From contig JAUIRK010001052.1 of assembly GCA_030549495.1 (NCBI GenBank), positions 1,116,001-1,180,000 of the forward strand: a stretch of 64,000 nt of DNA, in the 5' to 3' direction. The position numbers were made by a program, and so were the translations under genes. How positions within the stretch are numbered: position 1 is the first letter of the stretch; the number at the start of each line of letters is the position of its first letter. This document shows positions 12,349 through 24,436 of the stretch, piece after piece. The notes below the pieces were generated by a model. The model saw nothing but the letters and a program-made list of their open reading frames with translations. It was not told where the DNA came from and did not search any database. The stretch is from Nectonema munidae. Lineage: Eukaryota > Nematomorpha > Nectonematoida > Nectonematidae.

Positions 12349-14066
12349 CAGAGGCGTAGCTAGCGGGGGAGGGGCAGGGGGGTTTGTAAACAGTCAGGCA
12401 TCTTGAGACATCACTAACGTAATTCAATGCAACGCTCACAAGATGCAGTTGATGATTCATGCAGTGTATATATGGAATATTTTTATCCAGGCTGTGAAAT
12501 TAATCTGGAAGATTTTAATGAAAATATTTTGCTGCTTGCAACCATTTTGTCAATTTCGTTACAATTGGAACTGAAGTTACAAAACTGAAGTGTTGCCGAT
12601 AGGTTTGAAAAGAGAACGTCTTTTTCAATTACTAATTTTGAAAGATTTAATACCGGTAATCTAAAATTTTGCAGGATAACTTAACTTTTAAGGTAAACTT
12701 GTGTAAAAGATGTGAAAAACCTGCAATGATAAAAAGTTTGGAAATAAAATTCCATAACTTCTGCAGCGGATATATCGTATGTAAACGCGTTTGTCAACAA
12801 AAAAAATTGTCTTACAAAAAACTTCTTCATGTTTAACCTCAGTCAGGCAAACTTTACAGTAAAACCTTTTATTAGATGAAAAAAAGCCCAACTATTGTGG
12901 AAGTGTTGCTATAAAGAAGAAATCTTTTATGTATCGCTTATAACCATTTTAGGCACATCGAATAAAAAAGTGTTAAATATGACTTTATTGACTAAAACTC
13001 GAAAAATTGACTTTGATTGACTTAAAAATTTGAAATGATCAGTAAAGATCTTCAAAGAGTTTTTGCTAAACGGAAATAAAAGTTAACTTTATTGACTTTT
13101 ACTCGCCCTGGTGATGACTGATGACCCAAATTCCAAACTTACTGAATAAAACATAAGAGCTGTTGAACAAATTTAACATCCTGTCAATGCAATGAAAGGA
13201 GTTATTATTTTCATCATCACCAATATTTTCTCAATTGAAAACATATGTGATTGCAAACTAGCAGCTAAACACCCCAAAACATCCCAAAACCGGCAAATAA
13301 TTTTAAAGCATTATAAAAAAAGATGGTTAGACTAAAACCCCCCAAAAAAATTCGCATTTAAAGAGTTTTAAGATTTTTTTTGTAGTGCTTTAGAAATATT
13401 TGTAGTTTTTTGCAATTTTTTGAGGTGATTAAGGATTTTTGCGGTATTTTGTAATGTTTTGGGATGCTTGGGGTGTTTGAGGAATTTTTAAGATCTTTTT
13501 TCTATTTCCTTACAATTATTTACCGTGTTTTGTGGTATTTTGAGGTGCTTTCGATTATTTCTGGGTGTTTTGGCATTTTTAGTCTGACCCTTTTTTTGTA
13601 GTGCTTTAGAACTATTTGGCGTGTTTTGCGATGTTTTGAGGTGTTTTGGGATGTTTTGGCGTATTTTAAAGTGTTTTGAGATGTTTTACGGGTGCTTCCT
13701 GTTATTTCTGGGTGTTTCGGGTTTTTTTTGTCTAACCCTCTTTTTTGTAGTGCCTTAGAATTATTTGGCGTGTTTTGGGGTGTTTTGGGATGTTTTGGGG
13801 TGTTTAGTCTGACCCGCATAAGGACGTTTCTTAGTTGCATTGTAATATCTGTAAATCTGTTATTAGGAAATCGTAACTGAGGGAGAGTCCTCAGGGCATT
13901 TGTTTTTGTTAGCAAAAGTATGAGAGATTGAAAACAACAAACACGAGCATGCATATGAAATGTTCCATAAATTCAAAAGGAATTGAAATGGGAATAGGGG
14001 GGGGGGGGGAGCAGAAAAGGTATTTGGGGGGGGGGCGGCTCTGCCCCCCCGCTAGCTACGCCTCTG
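12349..14066. mobile_element. TIR element with G/C-rich ends, probably non-autonomous
   Basis: It starts CAGAGGCGTAGCTAGCGGGG and ends with the inverted copy (CCCCGCTAGCTACGCCTCTG). The ends resemble hAT-type MITE termini (CAGTGGCGTAGCC, as at 54868-55018). No 8-bp duplication is visible (GTGTTGCA left, ACTCTAGG right), so the two ends may come from different copies or a flank may be altered. The interior has no transposase; it holds unremarkable sequence and a minisatellite. Long G runs lie near both ends (12314-12327, 13997-14036). Confidence 0.55.
13267..13830. repeat. Minisatellite of TGTTTTGGGA-type words, with an inverted monomer
   Basis: About 13376-13830 holds roughly three divergent monomers of about 150 bp. 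Each starts near TTTTTTTGTAGTGCTTTAGAA and runs into TATTTGGCGTGTTTTG and repeated GGATGTTTTGGGGTG words; GTCTGACCC punctuates the units. The segment 13267-13340 is the same monomer in the opposite orientation (CACCCCAAAACATCCCAAAA), so the array could fold back on itself. The 144-codon minus-strand frame rich in Lys, Thr, Pro and Asn is a by-product. Confidence 0.75.
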
Positions 14067-14140
14067 ACTCTAGGTCTTGGATTCGATCCGCTTCAAGCGT
14101 TTAAAACACTCCATGATACTTTTACATTTTACCTTTATAA
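14067..14140 (+). repeat. Degenerate SINE fragment
   Basis: TCTAGGTCTTGGATTCGATCC matches the B-box part of the SINE at 34860, and TTTTACATTTTACC resembles its tail. The body between is too worn to align with confidence. Confidence 0.4.
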
Positions 14141-14342
14141 TATTACTTTTCAATTCTTAGGCATTATTTTTTCTTGGTATCAATTTTTTAACCTAGCCTT
14201 GATTCAAAAACACGATTTCAATTGAATTCAAATTGGAATTTCCATATTTTCAAGTTTTTCGCATTACGAATTTGCATTTATGCTATGCTAAAAAAATTTA
14301 TTTGAAATCGAAATTTTTATTTGTGTTTTTTTATTTGGAATT

Positions 14343-14700
14343 GACTATATTTTAAATTTTTTTAGAAACTATCTCTAATAGTTTCTAGTAATAACTTTTT
14401 CTAAATTTTCTTAAAAAATCTCCGCACTTATAATTCGATAAGTAGTACCAAGATTTTTAGTTTTTGGAATTCTAAAAAAAGGAACCCTCATTGCAAAAAA
14501 GTTTTATCTTTCTTGACTTTCTGGAAAAAATTTCAAGACTTTTTTTATTTTTTCAACTGACTATATTTTAAATTTTTTTAGAAACTATCTCCTTCTAGTA
14601 ATAACTTTTTCTAAATTTTCTTAAAAAATCTCCGCACTTATAATTCGATAAGTAAGTACCAATGTTTTTAGTTTTTGGAATTCTAAAAAAAGGAATACCA
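14343..14700. repeat. Two-copy direct duplication, ~140 bp each
   Basis: 14343-14485 and 14562-14700 share ACTATATTTTAAATTTTTTT, CTAGTAATAACTTTTTC, CTCCGCACTTATAATTCG and GTTTTTGGAATTC in the same order, with a small deletion in the second copy. It ends about 70 bp before the tRNA gene. Confidence 0.85.
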
Positions 14701-14771
14701 ATTGCTGGATTAGTTTGAATCTAATTTAAAAGAATTGTTGAATATAAACAAATATCAAAAAATAAAAGCAT

Positions 14772-14778
14772 GTCTCTA

Positions 14779-14828
<50 letters not shown>

Positions 14829-14845
14829 GAGTCCACCTAGGGACG
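14772..14845 (+). tRNA. tRNA-Asn (anticodon GTT)
   Basis: A complete 74-nt cloverleaf. The acceptor arm pairs GTCTCTA with TAGGGAC (one G-T pair) and the discriminator base is G. The D arm is GCGCAATCGGTTAGCGC, and the anticodon stem TTCGG/CCGAA encloses the loop CTGTTAA with anticodon GTT at 14806-14808. The T arm is GGTGG-TTCGAGT-CCACC, giving canonical A and B boxes for pol III. The sequence is almost the standard animal nuclear tRNA-Asn. There is no intron and no encoded CCA. It stands alone, not in a cluster, and should be functional. Confidence 0.97.
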
Positions 14846-14849
14846 TTAA

Positions 14850-14855
14850 TTTTTT
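14850..14855 (+). terminator. Pol III T6 terminator of tRNA-Asn
   Basis: Six T residues five bases after the tRNA 3' end, the usual pol III stop signal. Confidence 0.85.
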
Positions 14856-16209
14856 AACTTTAAAATATTAAATTTATATACATTAAAAAATTTAATCATT
14901 GTCAAAATATTTGAAATTGGAAAAATTTTACGAATATTTATTCAAAAAACAATTGTTCGTTCAAATAATTGAATTATAAAATCATTATATTTTAGGGAAG
15001 GATATTCTTTCATACTGTGCTGATGATAGGACAAATGTCCACTATAGGGAATTAAACCCTGAACAACTGAATCAAGAGACCACTGGTGGATCCAGAGGGG
15101 GGCACCTGGCACCTGTGCCTAGTCCCCCTCCTCCCCCTTGAAGGATGGCTTCAGAAATTCCCCTTACTGATTTTGCTCCTTCCTAAACCATCAAGACTTG
15201 TATGGTAGTGGATTACGATAAATGATTTATTTTATCATTATAAAAGTTATAATGATCTTAAGATATACCATTATAAAAAAGCTACCAAGACGATGAAAAA
15301 CAAAACTAGTGTTTTTTATAGTTATAAAATTCGAAATTGGATGAAAAGCTCCAATTGAAGATTTAAAAGCATGCTACCAACTTTCACATTCATTATTTGT
15401 TTTGATAGAAGCTTCTAGTATGAAATTCCAAAGTTCTATATTAAAAAGGAAGTCGTTTAGAATTACGATGATTTGGTTTTTCAATTCAACTATTTTCTAC
15501 ATGGTCTAAAACGAGATTAATATATTTTGAAAGATTATTATAGAAAAATTGTTCAAATCAATAACGTTTCAAGGTGGAACCAATGCAAGAGCGGGAATCA
15601 TGCGCAGTTTTCGAGTCTTTCTATGTTATGTTTTTGTATGTGTGTATCAGAGCTCAGCGGGGAGTGAATTTTTAGGTCGGTTCGGGGAGATGCTCTCTCA
15701 GCAGGGAACAGCGCGGGTCGAGGGACAATTTTCTCAATGATGAAATATAAAAGTATTTCATGAAACAAAAAGATGAAATAAACTTTTTTATTTAAGTTCA
15801 TTTTTAAATGATTTATTATTTTGAATTCACCCATCCATGAATTCCATCTAAAAATTATGAATTTTGTGCTATGGATATACGGGTCACCATTCAAATTAAT
15901 TGTTTTTTCTATTAATCTATTTAGTTTGAATTGTTTCGTAGTAGCTTAACGTCTGACTATACTACTAACTTCATAATGTCGTGTAGAGTGTCGATTTCTG
16001 CCTGAGCATTGCAAAGTTATGTTTGGATATATAGATAGTGACATATAGATCCCTGCTTTGCGTGTTGCAGACTACTTTTCTAGGGCGTTGCTAAGCACTG
16101 GCATCAAGTGTTTTTCACAGGATGACATGAAAATTCACATGGAAATGAACCCAAATTTTTACAGTATGGCTTTGTGAATATGCCTGATTCTTTCGGAAAT
16201 CTGCCATAA
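14856..16209. other. No gene assigned; G/C-rich scraps
   Basis: 15085-15150 has a C-rich run like the ends of the local MITEs (CCCCCTCCTCCCCC). 15590-15730 is clearly less AT-rich than its surroundings. A plus-strand frame there from 15600 (MRSFRVFLCYVFVCVYQSSA) has the look of a signal peptide, but there is no homology I know and no obvious splice donor, so it is not called a gene. Confidence 0.4.
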
Positions 16210-17466
16210 TATGTGTTGAGTTGTAAAGATCTCATTAATGAAAGTCAGAAACCTAAACTATACTCTGAAAACTATGAAGTTTGGCTAAACTGTATTTGCA
16301 TCAAAACAACTGGTGGTTGCTGTTTGTATTGTGTTTTCAAAAGAAGTGGTATATCGAAAGGCAAAGATACAAAAGCCACATACAATTGCTCAAAAATTGA
16401 TTTAGCCATGCTCAATCATAATGGTGATCATCTCAATTCAATCTCAATTGGCAGAAGGATAGAGGAATTCTGGGCAGGCATTCTTAAACAACTTATTTCA
16501 AACGTATCATCAAGCTTCTATCCTAAATTTTCATTGGAGGTTGATGAAATCACTGTTATCGCATTTTGTGCCACATTGAATAGGTTCACTATATAAGTTC
16601 ATGAGGGTAGTACCAAGAAAGAAATGGTACTAGATAGTATAGATCTGATGAATTGTCGTCAACTACAAAAGGTGCAGATATCTCCACACAGTGATTGTGT
16701 TAGTGAGAAAGCGGATCTAGATTATGTCATGAACATCTACTGTACAATACTGAAGTTCACTGGATGTCAAATGAAAAAATCCTTGTTCGAGTTGCTCAGT
16801 TACGTGAATTACTTCATATATTTCTGCAAGATAAAATATCATCCATGGTGAATCTGTTTACGATGAATAATAGCTCACATGTTTGTGCTACCTACCTGAT
16901 TTATTTGGAGAGATAAATACAGAAAACTTAAAACTTCAAGGAAGACAGAACACCTCTCTGAAAATACGGGAAAACATCGCTCCCTTTTGTTGAGATTTGT
17001 TTTGCACAAATTCTTATATTGAATTCTGAAGATATGCACAGCCATATGAAGAATAAAACAGATATTAGAGATCACCTGACAAGATTTTTAAAAACTTTCA
17101 GAAGTACTTCTAAGATTTCAATATTACCAACAGTGAATTGGCAAGAAATTCTTTTGATGTTATTAATGTCGAATTCATAATGAGGATTGTCAAGAAATAG
17201 AAGAACCTATCACATTCAGGACAAAAAGTATGGAAAAATCCTTTGAAGCTAAACCTGGTCTAGTCACATTCAGAATCTCGCATTTGCGCGCCATACGAAC
17301 TCTAACTTCTCGAGCAGTACAAATTCTCCTAGGATTTTCTGCCAATTATCTCTGTAAGCAAGCGTTTTATACTATCCTTGTTATGAAGACCAAGAAACGT
17401 GAAAGACTCAACCTGTCATCTTACATTACCCTAGGCCTTTCTGCTATGTTTTTGTTTCTGATATGA
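16210..17466 (+). pseudogene. hAT/ZBED-type transposase relic
   Basis: Pieces of a ZBED5/SCAND3-like (hAT superfamily) protein occur in order on the plus strand. The first is a start with YNCSKIDLAMLNHNGDHLN and a block near 16520 (YPKFSLEVDEIT) corresponding to 'fslqlDEstd'. Near 16600 comes VHEGSTKKEMVLDSID. Around 16890-16940 a different frame reads like 'D.FgeiNtenLkLQG'. At 17270-17420 a typical hAT dimerisation tail follows: RAVQILLGFSANYLCKQAF, then KTKKRERLNL. The two longest frames are 127 and 75 codons, with several frame changes and stops between blocks. No terminal repeats or target duplication were found. Confidence 0.7.
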
Positions 17467-19140
17467 TTTTGATTTAAATAAAAACTGAAAAGCTTATAGT
17501 TATGTGCCATAAAAAATATTCGCCTCGCTCAAAAATGCATGGGCTCTTATTCAAATGTGGCTATATTACTGCTTCTGATCAAATATAGCTCAAATTTGCA
17601 TTACTATAACAAAGAAGTGGGCGTTAATGTAAATATTCATTCTAAGACTGATTTCACATCTTAATTTTTTAGATCTTTTTATTTTTTGGGCCAAAAAACC
17701 CATGAAAGCAGCAAAAATTAATATTTATTTGTTGATTGTAAAAATTAACGACTCGAAGCCATGAAAGTGGTAAGATATACTTGTTGTTATTTGTTTAAAA
17801 AAGTGCATAAAAATCGTAAGATTTACTTTTTCCAGTTTTGGAAAACTTTTTGAGGTAGTGAAAAAATGGTGGTGAATGTACTACAACATCGTTAATATTA
17901 CGATCGATTCTTTATCACGTAGTAAAATTACACATAGTACTGGCTTCCATATTATATAGTAGCAGCTATTTATAGCATTTTTAGTGTATGTTTGCAAGTC
18001 AAAAGAAGTAAAGAATATATTTGAAAAAATATATATATTTTTATCTATGTTCTTAAATATGCATTTTTTAGTTTATCTTTTTAAAATGGCAAATCTGCTT
18101 TAACAACAACTTCTAGTAAACGACCACATGTCTATAACGAATAGTTTCAATTCTCACAGTTTATTTAGCCTTTATTAAACAATAAGCTCATTAAAAAGGT
18201 GACTAAAAATTGTACTAAATAAAAAATAATAATAAAAATGTATTTTTTCCTAATTGAATGGGATAAGGATAATTGCAATTTACTAATATGTTTTTCAAAT
18301 TTTCCTTCAACCCAATTTTAATTGCAGACAGCTAAACCTTAAGTAGACTTCAATCAGGTTACTTTTATATTCATGTTATATATTATACTATCTTCTCAGA
18401 GCCTGATGCTTTGTTAACTTTGAGTAATTTGTCAAGCATATTCCATATAAATGACAACAATGATATGACGTAAATACAAGAATAGAGAAAATTATGACTC
18501 AATTTTTGACGTAACCTCTTTTTATCTCAATTTTAGACCTCACGTTTTGATGTATACATTAATGTATTTTCTCGAATTAGCTTGAATTTTTTTAACTGTC
18601 AACTTGAAGTTTCTCTTTAATATTTGAAAAAAAATTTTGTTTCTTCATACTTTTTAATGACTTGCAACATGTACTTTTTAACTAAAATCCCACGCGTATG
18701 GAAAACTTCTTGGTAGGTATTTCTGTTTAAACATATAAGGAAATAGCGATAAAATTTCCATCCTTACTAATTGATAATTAATATTTTTTAATCTAAAATA
18801 AAAACGTGAAAGAGGTTCTATATACGAAAGAAACGTTTTTTTCAACAATTGAAAGAATATTGCAATCAATAATATATATTATATGTATATTGTATTAGTA
18901 TATATATATATAATGTCTCAAATCAAATAAGTATATTCCCTTTTTAAACTCGTTGATGATGAAGGAGAAAAAGCGATTGTGCAGTACAGTATTAAAACTT
19001 AATTAATTCACAATGTTAAAAAAGTATTTTTTATTTAGTGCAGTCGCTAAAGTTTACACAAGAACTTTGTGTAGTGTGTGCTTCAGTGTGTGTGTGATTC
19101 AGTACACTTCGTTTGGGAATCATCATTCAAGAGTGGAGGA
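17467..19140. other. No gene seen
   Basis: AT-rich. A (TA)-rich patch lies at about 18870-18912. No protein motifs or RNA genes were recognised. Confidence 0.45.
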
Positions 19141-19215
19141 TGCTCCTCATATATAAATTAGAAAAGAGAAAAGTTGTTTCAGCCAGAACACTAGTATACA
19201 GTGCAGAGGGAGAGA
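19141..19215 (+). promoter_or_regulatory. Possible pol II promoter (TATA plus initiator-like)
   Basis: ATATATAAATTAG near 19149-19161 resembles a TATA box. About 30 bases downstream TTTCAGCC resembles an arthropod initiator. A GA repeat (GAGAGAGAGAGAGAG) follows at about 19210-19225. In so AT-rich a genome this can be chance. Confidence 0.25.
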
Positions 19216-19314
19216 GAGAGAGAGGAAAAAGTAACTAGAATAATGTTTCTGGCAAAAGAATCAAATGTATTTCCACACGATACCTACATTCAATTATTTT
19301 GTGGTTAGAGTCGG

Positions 19315-19581
19315 ATGACTACCACTACGTATACTCGCAGAATATGTGCGGCATTGCTGAAGAATAGGATACGTGTTGATGGTCAGGATGGGAGTGAGTT
19401 GAGCTTTTTGCCAAAATCAATTGTAATTAAGGAGATAGTGATCATGCCTTGCTTTTTGCCTTCCTACGCTGATAAAGAACAAGGAATATTCTGTGCAATT
19501 CAATTAGCTCATTCCACACAAATAAATGAGCAGTATGAATGCGTGGATAGCATCTTCCAATGCTGCTCGTCAATCCCTTAA
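19315..19581 (+). CDS. Unrecognised 88-codon ORF
   Basis: The product begins MTTTTYTRRICAALLKNRIR and ends FQCCSSIP. It has several Cys and is less biased in composition than the surrounding AT-rich frames, and it lies about 130 bases after the TATA-like site. I recognise no family, signal peptide or motif, and the frame is short enough to be chance. An upstream ATG at about 19243 opens only a 23-codon frame. It could be a first exon, but no convincing donor site was found. Confidence 0.2.
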   Translation: MTTTTYTRRICAALLKNRIRVDGQDGSELSFLPKSIVIKEIVIMPCFLPSYADKEQGIFCAIQLAHSTQINEQYECVDSIFQCCSSIP

Positions 19582-20402
19582 ATCCTCTTTCAGAGAGTCG
19601 TGCTTTTTTATTTTATGGTACAAGTTCGCATTTTCCTTTATGTCTCAGAGCTTTTAAGTTCATCATCCACTACCGATTAAACAAATATCCTTATTATTTA
19701 GCGTCTTAACTATTACAATGATTGTCAGCTCTCTTTAAATCGTATACACTATATACACACTCTATGAAGGTTCAAAACATTTCTCGCATTTTTGCAAGTA
19801 TAATTCTCTCAAGGAATTTTTCTGAAGTAACCCTCACGATTCTAGCGTGATAATTGAAGTCTCTTATTAGGCTTATTTATTCATTAGAGCCCATTAGAAC
19901 GCTAGCGAATTCTTTATGAATTATTTTCATATAGTCCACCGCTTTGAGAACCAAAACGTCGACTCCTCCATTTCTACGATGTTTTGATTGCAGCCTTATT
20001 CAAAATCGTCAATACTTTGAGGATTGATCCCAAGCAATTATTTAAAACTTTTTGCACAAATTCACCCATTCTAATCGCTAACAGTTCAAAACGCCAGAAA
20101 ATATAATCTCCGAAATAAAAATGTCCGAAAGCAAAAATCCCCAAAAATTAAGCTTTGTTGAAAATGAAATTTTGAATCCAACGCTTAGAATATGTTTTAT
20201 GTTTCTTTTAATTTTTGTGTCCTTGATGTTAAAAAATTATATCATGATGTTCTTATTTGTAAAATTCTTTTTCAAAAAAAATAAAAAAAAATTTATTTAT
20301 GGTTTTATGGTAACTTTTGATTTTTTTAAGGTTGCTACACTGTTGATCTATAAAGTATAAAACTTTACAAAAAATTTTTTTTTTTAAATTATCAACATAA
20401 TA
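19582..20402. other. No gene; possibly LINE 5' region
   Basis: No motif was seen. The stretch just before 20403 may include the 5' UTR of the LINE, whose 5' end I cannot fix. Confidence 0.4.
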
Positions 20403-20417
20403 ATGAAGAAACGTTAG

Positions 20418-21491
20418 ACTAAATCTTGGGCTTGTAACGAGTGTAAAGTGGATAAATTTCAAGATATGTTTTCCTGTTATACGTGTAATAGTTGGTTTTG
20501 TCACGCTTGTACTAAACTTCCTGATAATTTTAAAGATTATTTTGACACAAACTTTTCATTAGGTTTAAGATGGGTATGTTTCAATTGCTTAAATAATTCT
20601 AAAACAATAAAATCCTTGAATTCAAAAGTGGTTGAAAAGTTGAACTCGATAGATAATCAAATTTCTGTATCAAGTTCGAATATTATTAAAGAAGTTGTTG
20701 AAAACGTACACGAAGAGTTTAAAACCTTGAATTCAAAAATACTTTCACTAAAAAAGCAAGTTTCTGTGATCTCCAAGTCTGACTCGACAAATACTTTACA
20801 GCGTACCTCTACAAGTTATTCAGATGCGGTCAAAACAAATCACAATCTTTTTTTGAAAACAAGTACTGGGAATAATGAGTTAGTTAGAGACTGTCTTAAT
20901 GATGTAAAAGTCAACTACATCAAAGAAAAGTCAAAAATTATGAAAATATCTTTGCCTGATGACTCTTCTTTGAAAAATACAGAAAGTATTTTAGAAGAAA
21001 ATAATATAGAGTTCAAAAAGAATAAAAGACTATATCCTAAGATTAAAGTAACAATTCCTGACGATGTGGACGATATTATTGTAACTGAAGAAATTTTGAG
21101 AAAGAATGGCTCACTGAAGAAGTTGGTTGAGGAAGGTGGTGTATTTAATTTTCTTTTTTCTTTTCGTTCTAAATTCAAAAGTACGAAGTGCGCTATTTTC
21201 AAATGTGATAGTAATGTGTATAATTATATCAAAAATTGTGATTTTTACCTATTTGTTAGGTACAATAAATGTAAATGTTACACATACTTGTCAAATTTAC
21301 AGTGTACCAAATGTTTACAGTTTGATCACTCCAGTAAGTATTGTAAAAAAAAAATCTCTACATGTGCTTACTGCACCTCACCTGATCATCATTATAAGGA
21401 TTGTGTGTCAAAAAAGGATCCCAATAAGTTACTTTGCTTCATTGTAATGATAACTTCAATAGATGACCCTGAACTATTCATACTCCCATAA
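20418..21491 (+). pseudogene. LINE ORF1: PHD-like finger, coiled region, zinc knuckles
   Basis: The frame opens after a TAG at 20415, itself four codons after an ATG at 20403, so the original start appears cut off by one stop. A Cys/His finger comes first (WACNEC, FSCYTC, WFCHAC, WVCFNC), with PHD/C4HC3 spacing. The middle, about residues 60-130, is Lys/Ser-rich and helical (KEVVENVHEEFKTLNSKILS). It ends in two knuckle-type blocks, CTKCLQFDHSSKYC and CAYCTSPDHHYKDC, which typically bind the element's RNA. Apart from the early stop the frame is open for about 357 codons. Confidence 0.8.
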
Positions 21492-21559
21492 AGATTTACT
21501 TGATATTCGTGAAATAACCGATTCTGCTTTAGCTAATAATTTATACTCGTCTACCTTTT

Positions 21560-22540
21560 TTGATATTGATCATTCTTCTAAGTTATTTAACTTTAATGCG
21601 ATTATCTTTAAATATTCAGTCTCTTAATGCTAAATATGTTTTTCTCTCAACCTTTATTGAAATCTTCAATTCCCATAATAATATCTTACCAAAAATAATT
21701 TGTTTACAAGAAACTTGGTTGAAAAAGTACGACAAAACTTTAAGTATGGAGCCTTACAATATGATTTGTGCGCCCCCATCTTTGAGTTCTCACTCAGGAT
21801 TGGCATTTTATGTCCATAATAGTTTAAAGTTTTCTACATGTGAAAGTTATATGAAAAGTAAGCATTTTGAAGTCTTCACTATATCTGTTTCTGTGTCCCC
21901 TTTTCAAAAACTTTATTTTAATAATAGATATTGTAAGCCATCAAATGATAGTCAAGAGATTAAATTCTTTTTACAAGAATTTGAAGAATTTTTGTACAAA
22001 TATAAATATGACCATAAAATGAGCATCTTTACTGGTGATTTTAACTTTGACTTGTTCAAAGTATCAACAAACTTTTATGTCAGATCTTTTTTAGATATTT
22101 GGTTTTCCAATTCTTTTACACCAGTAATAACTAAATATACACGTTTTGGTAGTTACTCTCTTATTGATAATAATATATTCATTCCGGTAAGTTTCTTCCA
22201 TCACATAGCATACAACATTAATTTTCACTTATCCGATCATCTACCTATTGTACTCTCTTTCAATTGCACTTTAAGTGATACCATTTATAGACATCAAAAA
22301 GTTTTTTCGAAAGCTATGTTCGTTAGCTTGGTTTCAAAGTTCAATTGGTACAGGTATCTTAGAGCTTATTTTGATGACCCAAATGGTCTTTTTCATTTAA
22401 TGTACTCTAAACTCTCCTATCTTGTAGAAAGTAGTATCAGAGAAGTTGTTAGGAAAACAAACTCCAACACTTACTATAAAAATTCTAATAAGAATTGGGT
22501 AAATGATGAGTTACTGAGTATGATTAAAGAGCTGTTTTAA
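21560..22540 (+). pseudogene. LINE ORF2, endonuclease part
   Basis: An exonuclease-endonuclease-phosphatase fold is recognisable. SLNIQSLNAKY is the N-terminal Asn block, ICLQETWL holds the catalytic Glu, SIFTGDFNFDL is the 'GDFN' block, and LSDHLPIVLSF is the C-terminal 'SDH' block. All the usual catalytic motifs are present. The frame is open for 326 codons and then leaves phase near 22540, before the reverse transcriptase. It would nick target DNA to prime reverse transcription. Confidence 0.85.
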
Positions 22541-24436
22541 AAAGTGAATATATAAGTCTGAGAAATAGAATTAAGCACTTTGCGAAAAAATTAAAAAGAA
22601 CCATTATTTTGAATATTTTTCGAGAGAAACTAATTCTAGAAAAACATGGGAAAAAATTAATGAACTACTGAACGTCCGTGATAAATTTGATATATCTATT
22701 GAACATGAGGATAAACTCATCGATGATCCAGTTGTTCTGTCAAATCTTTTCAATTGTCATTTTACTAGCAATTTTCATTCTTTCATTGACAACTTAGACG
22801 ACTATACTTTTTCAAACCGTAGTGATCTATTCTTTGAATTTCAGAAATTCTCCCTGCAAGACATTTTGCTAGTTGTGAATTCCTTAGAAAGCAATCAAAG
22901 TAGTGATATATATGGTGTATCCATGTACCATATAAAGTTGATTATAGATGTTTTAGCTAGGTTTTTTTTAATAGGATTTAATTCTTGCTTGGAATTCTGT
23001 ATTTTTCCTGAAGTGTTTAAAAATAGTAAGGTACATCCTATATTCAAGAAAGGTGATAGAAAAAAACTTGATAATTACAGGCCAGTCTCAATAATTCCAA
23101 GTGTATCTAAAATATTTGAGAAATTAATTTTTAAGCAAATCCATTCTTATTTCATTTCAAATGATATACTATATTCATTACAGTTTGGTTTCCGCGAATC
23201 TCATAATACTGAATCTCTACTTTGCTTATTTGTTAACAATATAATAGAAAATTTATCACAAGGAAAATCAACATTAACAGCCTTTATAGACTTTTCTAAA
23301 GCATTTGATTTAGTTTCTCATAAGCTTTTACTACATAAGTTGAATCTATATGGCTTTGGAAAGAATGCTTTATTATTCATGCAGTCATAACTTGAATATA
23401 GGCATCAACACGTTGTGATTAAAAGAATTTTGTCTGATAGGAATGATGTGAATGCAGGCGTTATACAAGGATCTGTTTTAGGTCCTTTACTATTTCTCAT
23501 ATTTACAAATGACCTATATCTTACTGGCCAGAGCTTGAAATATTTATACTTTGCCGATGATTTGACCATAAATATTCCATTCATTACCATATATATCCAT
23601 AAATATCCATTCGATCCATTGGGGATGTTAGATCTGGAAACGTTTGTAAACAATAAATTCCAATCTCTTTTTGAATGGGCACTGAAAAATGGCATGGAAA
23701 TTAATTACAACCAATCGAAACTAATGATATTTTCAAATAATAAATATTTTAATAAAACTTTGGGTAAATTGTGTTTTGAGTTTGTTGATCATTTCCACTT
23801 ACTAGGGGTAACAATTGATTCGAATTTGAATTGGAAAAAACACACCTCTTGTGTTAACAGTAAACTTTCCAAAATAGTAAGCTTTCTGAAATCAGTAAGA
23901 AGTGTTCTGCCATTGAATGTAAGACTATTGTTATATAACTCTTTCTTTTTACTTCACATCAATTAGTGTATAACTTTATGGGGCCACAGTAATCTTACAA
24001 TTTTAGAAAAAACACAGAAAAAAGCTTTGAGAGATATATATAATACCAATTATATTTGCCATACCAATAATCTATTTCTGGAAAATAAAACCCTAAAGTA
24101 AATGATTTGTTTCATTTCAAACTTGCTATGTATATATTTAAATTATTTAATGTGAAGTTACCCAAAATTTTTAACAATATTTTAGACTTTTTCTCTTATG
24201 ATTTCAGATATGACCTTCGCAACAAAAATATAGCTCGTTTGCCATACTATAACAGAGTGAAATATTATCAAACCCTAAAATATAAATTATCAAACTTTTG
24301 GAATTCGAATACCCATATACTCAACCTTATAAATCTAAATCTTGGGTCTTTCAAAAAAACACTGAAAATAGAGTATACTGAAAAATACAGATCGGTATGT
24401 GTAATTCCTAACTGCTACTCATGTTCTTTTCAATAG
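22541..24436 (+). pseudogene. LINE ORF2, reverse transcriptase part, broken
   Basis: The palm motifs are present but spread over several frames. KVHPIFKKGDRKKLDNYRPV and IPSVSKIFEKLI come first, then LTAFIDFSKAFDLVSH (motif A), GVIQGSVLGPLLFLIFTNDL (motif B) and YFADDLTI (motif C, the catalytic 'FADD'). Later come LGVTIDSNLNWKKH and, at 24107-24436, the tail with KLSNFWNSNTHILN. In-frame stops lie near 23389 and 23964, and frame changes near 22540 and 24100, so the protein could not be made. Confidence 0.85.

Noticed and set aside
13520-13954. 144-codon minus-strand frame rich in Lys/Thr/Pro/Asn
   Set aside because: It is the translation of the minisatellite monomers, with no independent evidence of coding.
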